In this document: piece after piece, positions 13,838 through 14,705 of the stretch
Position numbering within the stretch: position 1 is the first letter of the stretch
How the letters are laid out: the number at the start of each line of letters is the position of its first letter
Source: CAYVAP01 sp964343195
GTDB taxonomy: Bacteria; Bacteroidota; Bacteroidia; J057
Assembly: GCA_964343195.1 (NCBI GenBank)
Contig: CAYFIR010000150.1
Coordinates: 1-14,705 of the forward strand
Direction: 5' to 3'
DNA: 14,705 nt
Position numbers and translations under genes: made by a program
The notes under the pieces: model-generated
Databases searched by the model: none
What the model was told of the DNA's origin: nothing
The model's input: only the letters and a program-made list of their open reading frames with translations

Positions 13838-14518
13838 ATGCGACTGTTAATTTTCATTACCTGGACCCTTTTCCTCGTCAGCGATACTGCTTGTCATGAG
13901 TCTGATCCTCCGGCAAGGGAGGCACAGGTAAATCCTTTTGTAGCAGCACCCGCTATGGCGACGCCTATATCATTCGCTGGGGATAGTCTCCCTGCTGAGG
14001 TAGAGATGGCCCATCAGGCGGCCATTTGTACACTTGATCGATTGATAAGCATGTACGAGTCTGTGGTCATACGGAACGAACACCCAATTGACGCATGGAA
14101 TCAGCATGCTGATTTAACCAGATTTATGGGCCGCCTTTCGGAAACCGACTCTCTGGTCCCCAAGGAATTTTTAACTCTCCTCGTACAGATCCATGACAGG
14201 ATGGAAAACAGAGAGGTAACCTACCAGATGGAAGATGAGTTTTTGGGACGTTGTAAGCTAAAGAAAACCAGAGCTTATGTCAGAATGAACGAAGAGCCTC
14301 CGACAATTTATCTTTGTCCAGCCTGGTTGGAGCAGACCCCGGGACATCGCATTGCCACTCTGGTCCACGAAACGGTGCACACTCTGGGCTTTGAACACCC
14401 CCAAGGAACGGACACACCTAATGAAGCACTCGAGCTGGCGAAGAATTATCCCATGGAAGCCCGTCAAAGTCCCGAGAACTTTGAAAGCCTGGTGGAAATG
14501 TATGTCTGTTTACATTGA
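13838..14518 (+). CDS. Exported HExxH zinc metallopeptidase, M35 (aspzincin)-like
   Basis: The 226-residue protein has an N-terminal hydrophobic signal (1-19). Cys19 in SDTAC might be a lipid site, but Asp at -3 makes a poor lipobox, so ordinary secretion is also possible. The zinc motif HETVH (177-181) sits in IATLVHETVHTLGFEHP, preceded by TIYLCPAW (156-163). After it come GTD (190-192), EALELAKNYPMEA (196-208) and ENFESLVEMY (213-222). The order CP, LVHExxH, GT-D, LA...P..A, F.S resembles the M35 lysine-specific (aspzincin) metalloendopeptidases, where the third zinc ligand is Asp in GTxD. However, the sequence also reads HExxHxxGxxH, with His187 where metzincins place their third ligand. 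Cys64, Cys139, Cys160 and Cys224 could form disulfides. Family assignment is moderate; a secreted zinc protease is well supported. Confidence 0.85.
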   Translation: MRLLIFITWTLFLVSDTACHESDPPAREAQVNPFVAAPAMATPISFAGDSLPAEVEMAHQAAICTLDRLISMYESVVIRNEHPIDAWNQHADLTRFMGRLSETDSLVPKEFLTLLVQIHDRMENREVTYQMEDEFLGRCKLKKTRAYVRMNEEPPTIYLCPAWLEQTPGHRIATLVHETVHTLGFEHPQGTDTPNEALELAKNYPMEARQSPENFESLVEMYVCLH

Positions 14519-14584
14519 AAAGCTGGGTAATCATGAGAGCCATGGTATCCAGGCAGAGAAATTTCCCCATCGCATAAAAAGGCA

Positions 14585-14615
14585 TTTCAGGAATCCGCGA
14601 GTTATTATACTTTTG
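14585..14615 (+). promoter_or_regulatory. Candidate promoter near the right edge
   Basis: TTTC (14585-14588), a 19-base spacer and TACTTTTG (14608-14615) fit the Bacteroidota consensus, with a perfect TAnnTTTG box. It points rightwards, 70 bases after the metallopeptidase stop. The start codon proposed at 14625 would leave a leader of only a few bases, so either the start or the promoter may be wrong. Confidence 0.4.
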
Positions 14616-14624
14616 TCATAGATC

Positions 14625-14705
14625 ATGCTCCTAGACATTTTCATTTTCGGCCTATGTTTTTTGACAGGTCAAAGATTCCGGTTCATCGGAAATGGACAGG
14701 ATAAC
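14625..14705 (+). CDS. Possible start of a further gene, cut by the window edge
   Basis: An ATG at 14625 opens 27 codons without a stop to the edge. The first 14 residues are hydrophobic (MLLDIFIFGLCFLT), followed by a basic, polar stretch, which could be the start of a signal peptide or membrane helix. A promoter-like sequence lies just upstream. The reading is too short to name, and the frame could close soon after the edge. Confidence 0.35.
   Translation, partial: MLLDIFIFGLCFLTGQRFRFIGNGQDN

Overview
The window reads like a piece of chromosome from a Bacteroidota bacterium, plausibly near the Saprospiria/Lewinella group. The evidence is indirect. Candidate promoters fit the Bacteroidota consensus (TTTG, about 19-20 bases, then TAnnTTTG), Shine-Dalgarno sequences are not obvious, many small products are lipoproteins, and intergenic spaces hold dispersed repeats. 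I see no tRNA, rRNA, CRISPR array, transposase or phage gene.

Left part (1-6002), all on the minus strand. A MotA/TolQ/ExbB-like membrane protein with a long coiled coil (196-1521) is flanked by repeat material. Then, in transcription order from 6002 down to 2138, come a secreted dienelactone-hydrolase-like protein that lacks all three catalytic residues, a lipoprotein of the SMP-30/gluconolactonase family, a secreted alpha/beta hydrolase, an ECF sigma factor, and a four-helix membrane protein. The last three genes overlap by 17 and 14 bases and so look translationally coupled. The membrane protein is a candidate regulator of the sigma factor.

Middle (6003-10242). An AT-rich spacer of about 500 bases carries divergent promoters. 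To its right are a helical lipoprotein and, 33 bases on, an SLC13-type permease with two RCK_C/TrkA_C regulatory domains. A convergent gene encodes an ADP-ribosylglycohydrolase with a lipoprotein signal, an unusual location for that enzyme.

Right part (10243-14705). The cysteine biosynthesis pair cysE (serine O-acetyltransferase) and cysM (cysteine synthase B) lies on the minus strand, separated and followed by dispersed repeats. On the plus strand are an Ig-fold lipoprotein with a strong intrinsic terminator and an exported HExxH metallopeptidase that mixes M35 (aspzincin) and metzincin-like features. A possible further gene runs off the right edge.

The most notable points are the triple-dead hydrolase next to the lactonase-type lipoprotein, the three-gene overlapping sigma-factor operon, the exported ADP-ribosylglycohydrolase, and a family of mosaic, partly palindromic intergenic repeats with related copies at four sites. 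I found no complete defence or mobile system, and nothing that I can firmly call a wholly new system.
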